64,000 nt of DNA from Taxillus chinensis (GCA_023512835.1 CM042088.1:55797579-55861578), one strand, 5' to 3'; positions 24,148 to 36,110 are shown, counted from the stretch's first letter. The notes: a model not told the origin generated them from the letters alone. Program-made: numbers and translations.

Positions 24148-24745
24148 CACCTGACTTGACGCTCCCATTATCTATAATATTATATCTCCAAAATATTGAG
24201 GTATTTGAAGCACTAAGTCTCTCACTCATTGATAAGTCAAAAGACATAAATTATAGATATGAGTTAATCAAATGGTCTGGATTAAGATCAATCCATAAAT
24301 CAGTCATCCAACGATAGAATATAAAGTTCTTCATATAATGCAACGGATATTAGTTGAAGAACTTATTCTATCATGATCCTGTTCAATATGTATGATTACA
24401 TACTAACACTACAATTTGTAAACTCTTTACTATGATCCTAGACTAGATCACTCCCACTATGGAAATAGTCCACACAACAATTTTATCAGAACAGAGCATC
24501 CCAAACTCCATTCACCGATTGTGACCCAATTTTATACTTAGTCTAATTAGTGGATCTATTGCATGTGTCCCACACATACCCAGTAATAGACTTTGATAAG
24601 TAATGAGATGTTACGATGCTCAGCCACATAAGAAAGCAGAATAATGCAATCAAATAAATACTTAAACAAAATATATTTTAATTAATCAGAAATAGTCTTA
24701 ACATAATTAGGATTACCCATTGCTTTATATAGCACTATCCAAACA
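24148..24745 (-). mobile_element. Family B solo LTR, right part (B1)
   Basis: Continues 12963-14012 after the element A insertion. It matches 19396-19993 of the intact copy B2 (CACCTGACTTGACGCTCCC... to GCTTTATATAGCACTATCC) and ends with CCAAACA at 24745 against CCCAACA in B2. Confidence 0.8.
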
Positions 24746-25853
24746 AACTCATATATTGCGGATAAACCAACACTGCAACACAACTAAACAACTAAACAAC
24801 TCATAAAACACTAGGGTAATAACCCCTAAAGTCCACACAAGGTCCCCCAATGTGTTCAAAGCAAAATAGAAACGAAATAGCAAAAACAGGCAAATCTGTA
24901 CTAGTTAGCCACAATCGACTACCCAACGGCCGCATCCGGCTTTTTGCACCGGCCTTTAAAGTTCAAACGATCCTATTATTCGCGGATAGCCTTTTTCGGC
25001 TGCAACCGGCCGCCCCGTTCTTCTCCAACTTTGGAAATTTCTAAATTTTCAGCCACGGGTCGCTCTAAACTCAAAATTCACCCAATTTTGGATTTCAAAC
25101 ACCAAATTCCATCCACAAACAACATCATAAGACTTATGGGAAGCTTAAACACAATTTATAGCGAACTAAAACACCTTAAACACAAAATTTCATTAAAATT
25201 TCGACCAAACACACATTCACGCTTTAATTCCTCAAATCAATCATTTTAATTCGTTGTTTAACATGAAAACAACACAGACAAAGTACCAATCACATATGCA
25301 ACATCATACAAACCTCAATTAGATCAATTAAACCCAGAATCACATTTTCCCCAATTTCTAGGTTTCATCACAAATCCTCAATTTCTAGCATAATCAAGCA
25401 TAATCGATGCAATTAAAAACATAGGAAGTTAGAAACACCTATTTGGAAGCAAATTCACTGCTTGGATCGCTCCAAATCACCCAAAATCAGCATCTTTGAT
25501 TTCACAGTTCCTCTCCCACGCATGGCCTAAACAATGAATGCGACTGCATTCTCTCTCTCCTTTAGCTATTTATACTGCTGCTGAAATTATAACAGAAAAT
25601 CTCCAAAAATTAAATAATTGACCTCGCAGGTCACGAATTCCAAATTAAGCCTAATTATAGTTAAAACGCTCGCCATAACGAACACATCACTATCCAGATG
25701 TTGTTACATCCAAATGATTACTCAAATACAATGTCAACCAACAAAACCTCAAAAAGTCAACAAACAAGCCACTCGGGGCTCCGTCTCGAAATCAAGCCCA
25801 ACTAGTGTCAAAACACTCATAGTGACGGTCATATCGTCATCCGAATAGTTACA
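24746..25853 (-). mobile_element. Family C LTR, promoter part
   Basis: A reverse-strand TATA box (GTATAAATAGC, complement of 25565-25575) is followed on that strand by a GA-rich leader start and LTR-like sequence. The presumed start TGTAAC is at 25853. It directly abuts the family B LTR end at 24745. It is read as the upstream half of the LTR whose downstream half is 11746-12962. The join is inferred from orientation and gross order, not from a second intact copy. Confidence 0.45.
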
Positions 25854-26342
25854 TTCTCATAAAATGGTTATCTCTCAACACTACCCAAAATACGAATTTT
25901 TACACTCACGCCCACACTCTTTCTTTCTCCTATTGCTTGTACAGTCACTTTCCTTCCATCGTCACCCTTTTTCTCGCCATTGCTAAAATGTTATTTGATG
26001 TATTGGTTTATCCCTCCATATATCATTCTCCATCTCCATCTCTATTTTAAAACAAATTGTATTTACTATTTTTTCATCTATTTCATTTATTATAACCAAT
26101 CAAAAACACATACATATTAAGAAATATATTAAAAATTTATTTGGATGATAAATAATGATATGAGGATTCTCTCTTCAATCACTATTTCTAAACTCTATTT
26201 TGAAAAATATAATGTAAACTATTTTTCACCAAAAAACTAAAATTATCTCTGAATTATAAGAAAATTATCATTATATAGTACCTATGTGATTACACTTATT
26301 CTATACAAATTTATTAAGTTTGTTGACTATTTTTGATCTATT
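25854..26342. other. AT-rich spacer, no gene seen
   Basis: Short stretch between LTR C and the family A solo LTR; nothing recognisable. Confidence 0.4.
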
Positions 26343-26347
26343 ATTTG

Positions 26348-28028
26348 TGTAATGACCCGTGTTTTGGGATGTGAGGAGTTAGTCCCAGTTTTGCCTTTTT
26401 GGGTGGAAATTGTTGGGTTTTAGGGAGTTTTATTTCCACACACTTTGGCTAAATCATCTTGTATGTTGATGAGCAAGCAAGAGGCAAAGTTTGAGCCCAT
26501 TAGGGAGTGCACGTGAGAATGCACGTGAGAAGGGCTTTTCACGTGCAGTGAGATTTTTGCATGGGAGCCTTCCTGATGTTGTTCTAAAGCTTGTGGCAAA
26601 ATTCTAGAGCATTTGGAGGTGCCCGTGAGAAAGGCCTTTCTCACGTGCAGCCCCCATTACCCTTGTTTTGTTGTTCTGATACTCTTTTGCTAAAGGACCA
26701 TGGTGAAATTATGAGTGTTTTGTCCTGTGTGGTTGCAAAAAGGTTGTAGTCTGTCATCAAAACTACGTCGTTTTGATGCTGGGATTCATTTAATCAAAAC
26801 TACGTCATTTTGGAGTTTGAGTGGTCTATATAAAGAGGTGAAGGCTTCTTGTTCTAGGGTTAGGGTTCTCTTCAGCCACCGCAGCCGTCGCAGAGAGGGA
26901 GAGAGAGAGAGAGAGAAGAGTTCTGGCCATTGCTGTTGTGGTGTTTCTCGAGGGCGGACGACGTTCGGCATGGGAGCAGGATCGTTGCTGTGGTGATACT
27001 TTTTCCTACAGGTAAGGGTTCTGTCTTTCCTAGTCTGTCCCGGGGTTAGGCCCTGTGTAGATAAATTACAGAGTTTCTATTGTTGTTGCTATAATATTTA
27101 TATGTAAATTCATATAGGTGTGACCTCCTATATGAATGTTGGCTTTCAATGGCGTTTTGGTGTGATTTCTGATGTTGGGTGGTTAGTGCATGTTAAATGT
27201 TCGATAAAATGCCTGTGTGATTATGCTTGTGTAAATATGCCCAGTACGTGTTTGTTGATATGCCTGTGTGGCTAGATTTGTGAGTTTGTAAACATGTGCA
27301 TGCTAAGTGTTTGTTTTTATGCCTGAGTGGCTGGGTTTGTGCACTTGTGAATGTGTGCCTACTAAGTGTTTGGTTTTGTGCCTGAGTGATATAGGTGTAT
27401 GTTGTGTGCTTGACTGTTCGGTACTTGGCCTGAAGAGGCGGTTAAATTACTTGGCCTGAAGAGGCGGTTAAATTACTTGGCCCGAAGAGGCGGTTAAATC
27501 ACTTGTTTGAGAGGTGGTTAAAGTGTTAGCCTGTGTGGCTGGGGCTGAGGTTGTGCCCGTTTGTGTGGTGTGTTTCCTTGCTATTTGTTTCTGTCACGTC
27601 ACTGCACTAGTGCACGCTCACATATAGATGTTAGGTGCATGGGATGGATTGAGGGAGACTTGATCCCTACTGAGCTGTGGTTGCTCACCCCTCCTACTGT
27701 GTTTGTTTTCTTTACAGGGACCTACAGACGTTAGGTGGGAACACCAAGGTGGAAGACTTTCTACCTTGTGGCTTTACTTCTTTTGTTATTTGAGTATTTT
27801 GTCAAATGTTATGTTGAGAGACTATTGTAACTCCAAATGAGGATGATGTAATGGATTTTGGAATTTAATAAAAATAAGTGGTTTACCTTTCGGTTATTTG
27901 TGGATTATTATGAATGTGTTTGTGGTCCTGCCTGGATGTTGGATTCTGTACATCTACCCCTTGCCCACCGGGTGGGTAAAGGGAAGTCACGAACCAGTTC
28001 CTTCGGGTTGGAAATCCGGGGCATGACA
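26348..28028 (+). mobile_element. Family A solo LTR with 5-bp target duplication
   Basis: 1681 bp, TGTAATGACCCG at the start and GCATGACA at the end. It is flanked by ATTTG on both sides (26343-26347, 28029-28033). It is a diverged relative of the element A LTRs: same paired palindromes (26756-26777, 26793-26814), TATA box CTATATAAAG (26826-26835), GA-rich leader, three 26-bp units (27427-27504) and the CCTACTGAGCTGTGG phrase. Its transcriptional direction points toward the carboxylesterase gene 0.8 kb downstream. Confidence 0.9.
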
Positions 28029-28198
28029 ATTTGGCTTAGCTTTTGTTGAGTTATTATCGATGCTCTCACTCACTTTAATATATCCGCTCTGGAAGTTGAT
28101 CTTTCAAGTGATTATGATCTACCTTCAACCTCTGTTTTAATAAGCAAGATATTTCTATTAAAAAAAGGATGAGATAATAATGATGGATACTAGTAGAG

Positions 28199-28481
28199 GA
28201 GCCGGAGTTCGCTGCGGAGAGTAAAAAGAGCCGCACCGTGCGGCTCTTTAATTTTTTGCTATGTTATGTTATTTTTATTTATCTTTTTATTTGTTCTAAT
28301 TACATTTATGCAAAATTCAACCGTTAGAACACTATGAAATTTTACAATTATGATATATACTATATGAACATATAATCTAATGGTTAATTTTTAATACAAA
28401 CTAACATAATATAGTAAAAAATTAAAGAACCGGACGATGGATGATGTGGCTCTTTTTACTTTCCGCAACGAACTCCGGCTC
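28199..28481. mobile_element. Mutator-type MITE with long terminal inverted repeats
   Basis: A 283-bp element. The left end GAGCCGGAGTTCGCTGCGGA and the right end (complement GAGCCGGAGTTCGTTGCGGA) form near-perfect inverted repeats. With gaps the pairing continues through TAAAAAGAGCC and CTTTAATTTTTT, some 60 bp in all. The flanks CTAGTAGAG (28190-28198) and TTAGTAGAG (28482-28490) are a 9-bp duplication with one mismatch, as expected for Mutator-like elements. A smaller palindrome (AAGAGCCGCAC / GTGCGGCTCTT) sits inside the left arm. No coding capacity. Confidence 0.85.
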
Positions 28482-28833
28482 TTAGTAGAGATAGCCTAGG
28501 TCTACGATTCTACGCTATCAAGCCTTACTTTTAAGCCTACTATTCGATCTAAATCTGATCCAATAGTCTGAATAGTTTGGAACAAAATGAATCGGGTCAG
28601 GCCGGTCAACATTTTTTACCTTAAATTCCTAAAAAAAAAAAAAAAAAACTCAAATAGAAGTAGATCGGATAAGACAGTCCCTGCTACTTTCCCAGCGGAC
28701 ATTCAATTTACATTGTACCGGCTGACCGGCTGACTATGTGGTTGTTTTTTATCTTTCAATTTTCATCGACCCATACCTGATATGTGGCAAACACACAAAG
28801 ACGCCCTACGTTTCCATCTATCTCTGAGTGTCA

Positions 28834-29757
28834 ATGGATTCAGGATCAGTCACAAACGACATCACCCATGATTTCCCCCCCTTCTTCAAAGCATACAAAG
28901 ACGGTCACATAGAGCGATATATGGTCTCCGATCCCGTGCCTCCAACCTCCGACCCCACCGCCGCTATCCAATCCAAGGACGCCGTTATCTCGCCGGATTC
29001 CGGCGTCGTTGCCAGGATTTTCTTCCCCAAGGCCGAAGTCGCCGCCGGCCGAAAGCTCCCCCTGCTCCTCCACTTCCACGGCGGCGGTTTCTGCATCGGA
29101 TCCGCGTTGGATGCCATCACCCGCGACCACCTCACGGTCCTGGTATCCGAAGCCAACGCCATCGCCGTCTCCGTCGAGTACCGCCTCGCGCCGGAGCACC
29201 CCCTCCCGGCGGCGTACGACGACTGCTTCGGCGCCCTGCAGTGGGTCGCCGCCCACGCCGGCGGGTGCGGGCCCGACCCTATCCTCAACTCCCGGGCCGA
29301 CCTCGGACGGGTCTTCGTGGCGGGCGAGAGCGCCGGAGCCAACCTCGCCCACAGCGTGGCGATCCGATCCGGGGTCAGCCCGCCGCCGGCTGGAGTAAAC
29401 ATCGTGGGGCTCGTCTTGGTGCACCCATTTTTCGGGGGCAAAGAGCCCGACGAAATGTACAAGTATTTGTGCCCGTCTAGCAGCGGGTGCGGGGATGACC
29501 CAAAGGTGAACCCGGGGGCGGACCCGAATCTGAGATCCATGCGTTGCGAGCGGGTTCTGGTGTGCGTGGCGGAGAAGGATCGGCTGAGGGAAAGAGGCGA
29601 GGCCTACTACGAGACGTTGAGGAACAGTGAGTGGGTTGGGACGGTGGAACTGGAAAAGAATGAAGGAGTGGACCACTGCTTCCACATGTTTGACGCTACG
29701 GGAGAAAAAGCTATGGCCCTGGTTAAACGGATTGCTATTTTTATCAATCGGGTCTAG
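28834..29757 (+). CDS. Class I carboxylesterase (CXE family), copy 1
   Basis: Encodes 307 residues of an alpha/beta-hydrolase of the plant CXE / hormone-sensitive-lipase-like family, presumably a cytosolic esterase for small carboxylic esters; the natural substrate cannot be read from the sequence. The oxyanion-hole motif HGGG is at residues 82-85, the nucleophile Ser166 in GESAGA, the acid Asp249 in AEKD and the base His281 in VDHCFH, so the triad is complete. YRLAPEHPLPAAYDD (117-130) is a family hallmark. The frame also opens 6 bp earlier at a GTG, but the first ATG (28834) is the plausible start. It is intronless, as usual for CXE genes, with strongly GC-rich third positions. The segment between HPFFGG (197-202) and CPSS is about 20 residues shorter than in copy 2. 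No signal peptide is seen. A MITE lies 0.35 kb upstream. Confidence 0.92.
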   Translation: MDSGSVTNDITHDFPPFFKAYKDGHIERYMVSDPVPPTSDPTAAIQSKDAVISPDSGVVARIFFPKAEVAAGRKLPLLLHFHGGGFCIGSALDAITRDHLTVLVSEANAIAVSVEYRLAPEHPLPAAYDDCFGALQWVAAHAGGCGPDPILNSRADLGRVFVAGESAGANLAHSVAIRSGVSPPPAGVNIVGLVLVHPFFGGKEPDEMYKYLCPSSSGCGDDPKVNPGADPNLRSMRCERVLVCVAEKDRLRERGEAYYETLRNSEWVGTVELEKNEGVDHCFHMFDATGEKAMALVKRIAIFINRV

Positions 29758-31422
29758 TATCCGGGTTTGGACCCGAATCCCTTCTATTGGTTCCATGCTA
29801 TGTATGTCCTCAATCTGCATGAGTTCCAATGCTTCTAAATAATATGTGCTTATGGTCTGTTTGCTTGTTGCCTTGTTCGGTGTCTCAATGCTAAGAGTGT
29901 TGTTCTTTTTCGGTTGAGATATTGACCGCAGGAGATGTAATCATATGTTGGATTCTAATGATCAAGTAAAACAAACTTGTTTTAATGCTAAAACAAGTCT
30001 TATTATATTAGTTATTGTACGCCGGTTTTGAGTGCAAATATGGATATTAATCAGCATTGCAAGGTGTTTTTGTGTTAATGTTTTAGGATATGGCTACTGC
30101 ATTATTAAGTCAACTCAGTCGATTTACTCAAGAACAAGCTAAGTTGACTCATTAAATGATAGTCCTTCATGCACAATATCGGCGGAAACAAATGAGTTGA
30201 CTCAGTATACAAGAAGCACATCCTAAACAGCTAAACTCATCTCTCTACAAAGTGCGGACTATACGGGAATGATCCAGACTGAGTTGGCTCGAAGAGTTGT
30301 GCAGGCTTACCCATTGAACCCTATAAAGTGGTAATCCAACGAGAAGAACCCCTTGATTATGAACTTTAAGAACCCCCACGTGACCCATGGGGCTTTTCGA
30401 GCCACAAAAGAACGCTGAAATAATCTACTAATTTTCTATTTTTTAATTCTACTACCCACCGAGTGAGCCAATGCACCCTGCCGTCGAGCTTTTACCTCTG
30501 ATTGGCAAATCAAAGGATGAAAGATTTTGATATGAAAAATATAGAAAATAAATAAAATAATAATAATTATTTGGTTGATGTGGAAAAGAGGTGGAAGATG
30601 TATTTTTTTTAATATAAATGAATTTTAAAAAAATATTTAAAAAAATTAATATGATATGAAATACCAATTTGATTAAATTATGATATTATTAATATTAAAA
30701 AGATATGAATAGTTTTATAAAAACACATGAACAATCTCTTTTTCATAGCAATTCATTACCTTTAGGTGAGTAAAATGGTACAAGTGTATTTTCTATAATA
30801 CTTCTATATCTACCGAGCAAAGGAAAAAATATTTTACATCCACTTTTTGTATTCCATGCCAAATTCAATAGCAACCAAGTAGGCGGCTACTTTGAATTAA
30901 GTCGAACTTGTAAATAATTGAGTTAAACCGAACCAAGTCAAGTTCAAGACAAGCTCATGAACAACTCGTCTAATTTAAAAAAAAATTATAATTTATATAT
31001 ATATATATATTAAACTATAAGCTTGAAAGATAATTTATATATTATAATTATTAATATATCACAAAAACTAAAAATATTTGTGCCAAAATAATAGAGGACA
31101 AAAAGAGCAAAAAACCTTGGACACATGATGTATCTTGAAATACTATTTCTGTATTTCCTTGACCAAATCCACCTACATTAGGATTACTTGATAATGGTTG
31201 ATCACTTGATCAAGTCTGACGGATTCCACCTATATATAGATCATGATTTATAAATATAATTACATGATGGGTGTGTGTGTGTATCATATATGTCATAATT
31301 TGTAGTCACTTGCATATAATATCATAACTATATCGATAAATTATTATAACTAACATTATATGGACTATATAACTATTTTATGAGTTAATTTTATACAAAT
31401 TAAATCTATGACTGATAACTAG
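29758..31422. other. AT-rich intergenic stretch, no gene seen
   Basis: Only short chance frames. A stretch at 30885-30970 (AACTTG...CCGAACC...GAACAACTCG) resembles transposon-like debris and is echoed at 32085-32215, flanking the repeat copy at 31423-32068. Confidence 0.4.
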
Positions 31423-32068
31423 GACTGTAAATGAACCGAATCGAGCTGAGTAGTAAGATATTCAAATGTGTTCATCATTATTCATTAATGAACCAAACCA
31501 AACATGAACATTAAACTATGATATTTATGAACTATTTATGAACGTTATTACATTGTTTGCTAACATTCACGAACAAGTTTCACGAACATTTACGAACACA
31601 AATTCAAAATCCTAAAAATCTGCAAAAAATAATTCGCTGTGTAGACTTATCCCAAAAAATATAATTAATTAACTATTAGACTATGTTACCTTTGTTTAAT
31701 ATGCTTAAATAATTACGTAGTTCATGAAAATATTATAATAATAATACTAATAAATAAATAAAATATATGTTTTTATTTAATAAAGATATAAAAGTATATA
31801 TTTATTAAATTATATTTAACGAAAATATATTTATATTTAATAAATTAACTTTTATACATATTAATTGATTTGTTATTTTTTTGTTTACAAATAATTAGTA
31901 CGAACACGAATAATATTCGTGAACTGTTTGTGAACACTTGTTTATAAATGTTCGCGAATATTAAAATGGTATTTGCGAATGACATTATTTCTTAACAAAC
32001 GAACATAAATGATTTTTTAATGAGCCGAATGCGTGGTTGTTCATGAACGTTTCATTTTTTTACAGCCC
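31423..32068. repeat. AT-rich transposon-like repeat, copy 1 of 3
   Basis: Starts AGGACTGTAAATGAACCGAA and ends TTCATGAACG...TTTACAGCCCA, so the ends are roughly inverted (AGG/TGG-CTGTAAA). The interior is rich in GAACA and ACGAAC words. It shares long imperfect stretches (GTAGACTTATCCCAAAAA, TTAATATG...AAATAATTA, ATATTATAATAATA) with 34530-35150 and 35265-35850. Probably a non-autonomous DNA transposon family of hAT type; no clean target duplication was found. Confidence 0.55.
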
Positions 32069-32716
32069 ACTAATAACATAAGCTACGTAATCAAGCCGAA
32101 CTTGTACATTAACTAAACCGAACTTATACCATAACAAGCAAGTTTGGACAAATATTGAGCTTAAACTTGAATCGAACTTAGTAAAGCAAATAATCAAATG
32201 TAACGTAGACTCATTTACAACTTTAAAGCATATGAAGATATACCTATTACTCTTTAATCAACCATTAAATTGAGAGTTATTTTTAAAATTTAAAATATTT
32301 AAAAATATACTTATAAAATAATATAAGATAATATTATATTAATATTTAATTCTAAAATAGAAAATTAAATCGTATTATTGCTCAATAATAATTCACTAGG
32401 TAATAATCAAGAAACATATTTTTCACTTGACATAATAATTCTATGAGAAAGGTATTAGAGTTTGATAAGTGAAACTTCTTTTTCACGTATCGCTTTTATC
32501 GTCTAAGTGATGACTATTGGGTAAAAATAATTTTTAAAGTGTTTATTAACTTGATAATCCATTTTATTAGGAGGAGTGGTGTGGGAATTTATTTCTCACA
32601 CGTGGTAAACAGCTTAGCACATTGGCAACACATCACACTCATGGAAAATCTAATATGCTACCATCACACTTAGGTTAAAATTTATTAACTTACCAATTAG
32701 TCACTCAATCTCTATT

Positions 32717-34148
32717 TGTTGGATCAAGCCCAGAATTTGGATCATGCTGATAAAGCCCTATATAATTTGATTTGAGATCTTTTGTGTTTCTTTGATCATT
32801 GCAGAAGATATGTTATTAATCCGGAGATACACTCGTGAGAGCAAAGCTAAGGACAGGATACATAATCCTGATCCGGACAAGAGTGAGTGTCGTCAAACAC
32901 TTGGTAAATCACCAAGTCACCAATACATACGGAATAAGGAACATTCGTGCGGACTAAGAACTTAAAAGCTACGGATTACGAAATCTGCTCTTAATATCTG
33001 AAATGGACTAAATCAAACTGATGCGGAGTAAGAATCTTGGTCTACAAGGTCGCACGAAGTAAAAGAGTCGACACGGAGCTAAAAGTTAAGTCTTTCACTC
33101 AAGTGAACTAAAGTAAAGAAGACACGGAGTAAAGCATCCGAGTCTTCCATACATACGGAGTAAGAAAATACTGATGCGGAATAAGGACTCGAGTCCTTAT
33201 TCGCACGGAGTAAGGAACTTAGATGCGGAGTAAGGAATCCGGACCACTCACTCATGTGGAGTAAGGATGTGCTAGTACGGAGTAAGCCATCCGATCCTTT
33301 AGACTCGCACGGAGTAAGAAACTTACATACGGAGTAAGGAACTTACATACGGAGTAAGGAACTTATATACGGAGTAAGGAAGCGCTGATACGGAATAAGC
33401 ACTCCGTCCTTCTCATTCACACGGAGTAAGGAAGCGTTGACACGGACTAAGGATTCCAGTACCAAATAGATACGGAGTAAGCAACCACTGACACGGAGTA
33501 AGGTTCCGAGCTTTATTAGCTACGGAGTAAGGAAAATTACACCGGACCAAGAAGACGCTGCTTCAACTTAACCGCGCGCATTTAAGATTATCAGCTCGTG
33601 GTGTCCCGATGTAAGACAAACTTGTTGAGAACCTGAAGAATCTTACACGTGGATCACCCGGATATATGGACACAACTTTAATTATATTTGGGAACTCACA
33701 AAGGCACTTATACTCTTCAAACCCAATATCTTGAGCTCCACAAACCGCAGCGATCAAGGCAGGGAGACTACCAGGAATAGTTAGTCTTTGACGCATTCCG
33801 GAACTACAAGTTCCAAGGTTGTCTTTTATGAATGTTTTTGTATAAATATTTATACTTGTATATGTAAAGGTAAGTGCGAATAAGCCTGAATCAATACTAT
33901 GTATGCACAAAAGTTCAAAGAAATAATATAGGCTAGAGTGTGAATCCTTTTGTAAACAGAGTGTAAAAGAGTCTTGCTTCTATTTTGTTGTATTTATCTT
34001 TTGATAATAAAACAAAATACTTCCACTATCTGGTTATCTTCCGCAGTGATTCTATCACTTAACTAGATAAGTGTTTGTGTCATAAGAGAATACAGAGAGT
34101 TTGGATAAGAGCCTATTCACCCCCCCTCTAGGTTCCAAGGGACCATCA
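32717..34148 (+). mobile_element. Solo LTR, probably copia (SIRE/Maximus-like), with 5-bp target duplication
   Basis: 1432 bp, TGTTGGATCAAGCCC... to ...CCAAGGGACCATCA. It is flanked by CTATT on both sides (32712-32716 and 34149-34153). Near the end lies TTCACCCCCCCTCTAGG, a phrase I associate with SIRE-type copia LTRs. No internal region accompanies it, so it is a recombination-derived solo LTR. It contains the minisatellite at 32920-33540. Confidence 0.85.
32920..33540 (+). repeat. Minisatellite of ACGGAGTAAG-type units inside the solo LTR
   Basis: Roughly twenty degenerate units with the core ATACGGAGTAAGGAAC, spaced about 17-40 bp apart. The most regular part is 33305-33380, where units are nearly identical. 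Variants include TGCGGAATAAGGA and CACGGACTAAGGA. Confidence 0.8.
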
Positions 34149-34529
34149 CTATTTACTCTAACATAATCATATAAACTGAATTTTTTTTATCATTTTACAA
34201 AAATATTTTGTGTAACCAGCTCATGACATTACTACGTAATCATAGTTAATTGGACAACCGTGATTTTTTTAATCTCTCCACTCCAATGATCTGATATGCT
34301 AGCATGTCGTCGCAGTTATCTAATAAATTACACAACTCCGATTGTATGTAGCATTACTCATTATTTTAATACTTTTTTCTGCTTGGTAATAATCATTAAA
34401 TAAAAATGAGTTTTATTCTTGTAAACATAACACCAAAATGAATTTACAATTATACATAACAGCGAAATGAGTTTATTGTTTATTATTTTTTTTAAAATGA
34501 GTTATATTCCATTTAGAATTATAAACGAA

Positions 34530-35150
34530 TTGAATCTAACAAAATAATAAGGTATCCGAACGTGTTGAGTATTATTCATTAATAAATCGAACCGAATACA
34601 AACATCAAGCTAGTCTTCATGAATTAATTACAAATGTTATTATGTTATTCACGAACGTTCATGAATACAATTACAAAATCTTAAAATTATACGAAAACAA
34701 TTTATACTATATACCTATCCCAAAAAGTACAATTAAGCTGTTATCATTATTTAATATGTTTAAACAATTACTATAAGTAGCTTATAAAAATATTATAATA
34801 ATAGTAATAAATAAATAAATAACAAATATTTATTTAATAATAATATAAAAGTATGTACTCATTAAATTATATTTCATAAATTATATTAATATTTCATAAA
34901 ATAATTTGTATATATATTAATTAATTTATTAATTTTTCATTTACAAATAATTTTCACGAATACAAACAATATTCATGAACTATTTGTGAACACTTGTTCT
35001 TGAATGTTCACGAACATGTTCACGAATATAAAAATAATATTCATGAACTATTAACAAACGATACTATTTTTTAATGAATGAACATAAACAATTTTTTACC
35101 GAGCTAAATGCGAGCTTGTTCATGAACGTTTGATTCATTCATAGTCCTAA
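34530..35150. repeat. AT-rich transposon-like repeat, copy 2 of 3
   Basis: Diverged copy of the repeat at 31423-32068, with TATTATTCATTAATAAATCG near the start and GTTCATGAACGTTTGATTC near the end. The boundaries are approximate. Confidence 0.5.
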
Positions 35151-35264
35151 TTGTGTTGTTAAAAATAATATAGTAATCATTACAATTATTAAATATATTG
35201 AGCATCATTTAACATTAAATATAATCAAATGGCACCTTCATTTTTTTAAACTAGTTGAATGTAA

Positions 35265-35850
35265 GGTAGTAAACAAGTTGAGTCGAGCATTAAATTGTTT
35301 GAACGTGTTTAATACTATTCATTAATGAACTAGGCAAACGAGCCTTAAATTATGATATTTACGAATTGTTGGCAAACATTTTTATGTTGTTTACGAACTT
35401 GTTCATAAACACAATTGTAAAATACTAAAAAACCATAAAAAAAATCACAACGTAGACTTATCTCAATAAAGTATAATTAATTAACTGATAGATTGTATTA
35501 TTTTTATTTAATATGTTCAAACAATTAATATAGTTCATGGAAATAATATAATAATAATAGTAATAGTAATGATACAAATAATAATAAATAAAATAAATAA
35601 ATTTTTAATAATAATATATGGTATATGCTTATTAAATTATATTTAATAATTAATTTGTTAATCCGCCGTTCACAAATAAATTCAATAAACACGAACAATA
35701 TTTATGAAGTATTCGTGAATACTTTATGAATATTATAATTATATCCACAAATATATTCATGAATGGTATTATTTATTAACAAATAAATATAAATAATATT
35801 TTATTAAATCAAATATAAACGTTTAATTCATCCATAATCCTAGTCGGTAA
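35265..35850. repeat. AT-rich transposon-like repeat, copy 3 of 3
   Basis: Third diverged copy, in the same orientation, with ACTATTCATTAATGAACTAG near the start and ATAAACGTTTAATTCATCC near the end. It ends about 130 bp before the promoter motifs of the snoRNA locus. Confidence 0.5.
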
Positions 35851-35978
35851 GATTGGTATCAGACAGCATCAACGAGCCAAAAGGACGAGGAAGAGGCTGA
35901 GCCCAAATATTCGTGACCGGGCCGTTTTGCACCTGCAAACCTGTGTCCACTGTCTAATGCAACAGCGAACCAAACGAC

Positions 35979-36110
35979 GGCCCATTGATCACGAATTAGC
36001 GTGGCTCATACGTCATAGCTCTGTCGTCGCCGTCGGCCATTAGGGCTCTAGGGTTTGCTCGTGGGTTTGCCTCGAGTCCTCCTCTTCGCCTATATATATA
36101 TATATATAAC
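35979..36110 (+). promoter_or_regulatory. Promoter of the snoRNA locus: site II, telo-box, TATA
   Basis: GGCCCAT (site II type, 35979-35985), AGGGTTT (telo-box, 36050-36056) and a TATATA run (36091-36108) lie in this order. In plants, site II elements plus telo-boxes mark genes for ribosomal proteins and for snoRNA clusters. The snoRNA candidates start about 385 bp further on. The intervening sequence shows no long coding frame, so the transcript is probably non-coding. Confidence 0.6.

Noticed and set aside
28846..29829. 327-residue reverse-strand frame opposite carboxylesterase copy 1
   Set aside because: Shadow of the GC-rich coding strand; the forward frame has all family motifs and a full catalytic triad.
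32920..33540. Regularly spaced repeats considered as a CRISPR-like array
   Set aside because: Units are degenerate, the spacing varies, and it sits inside a eukaryotic LTR; it is a minisatellite.
33563..33910. 115-residue reverse-strand frame
   Set aside because: Inside a solo LTR with TG...CA ends and a target duplication; no motif.
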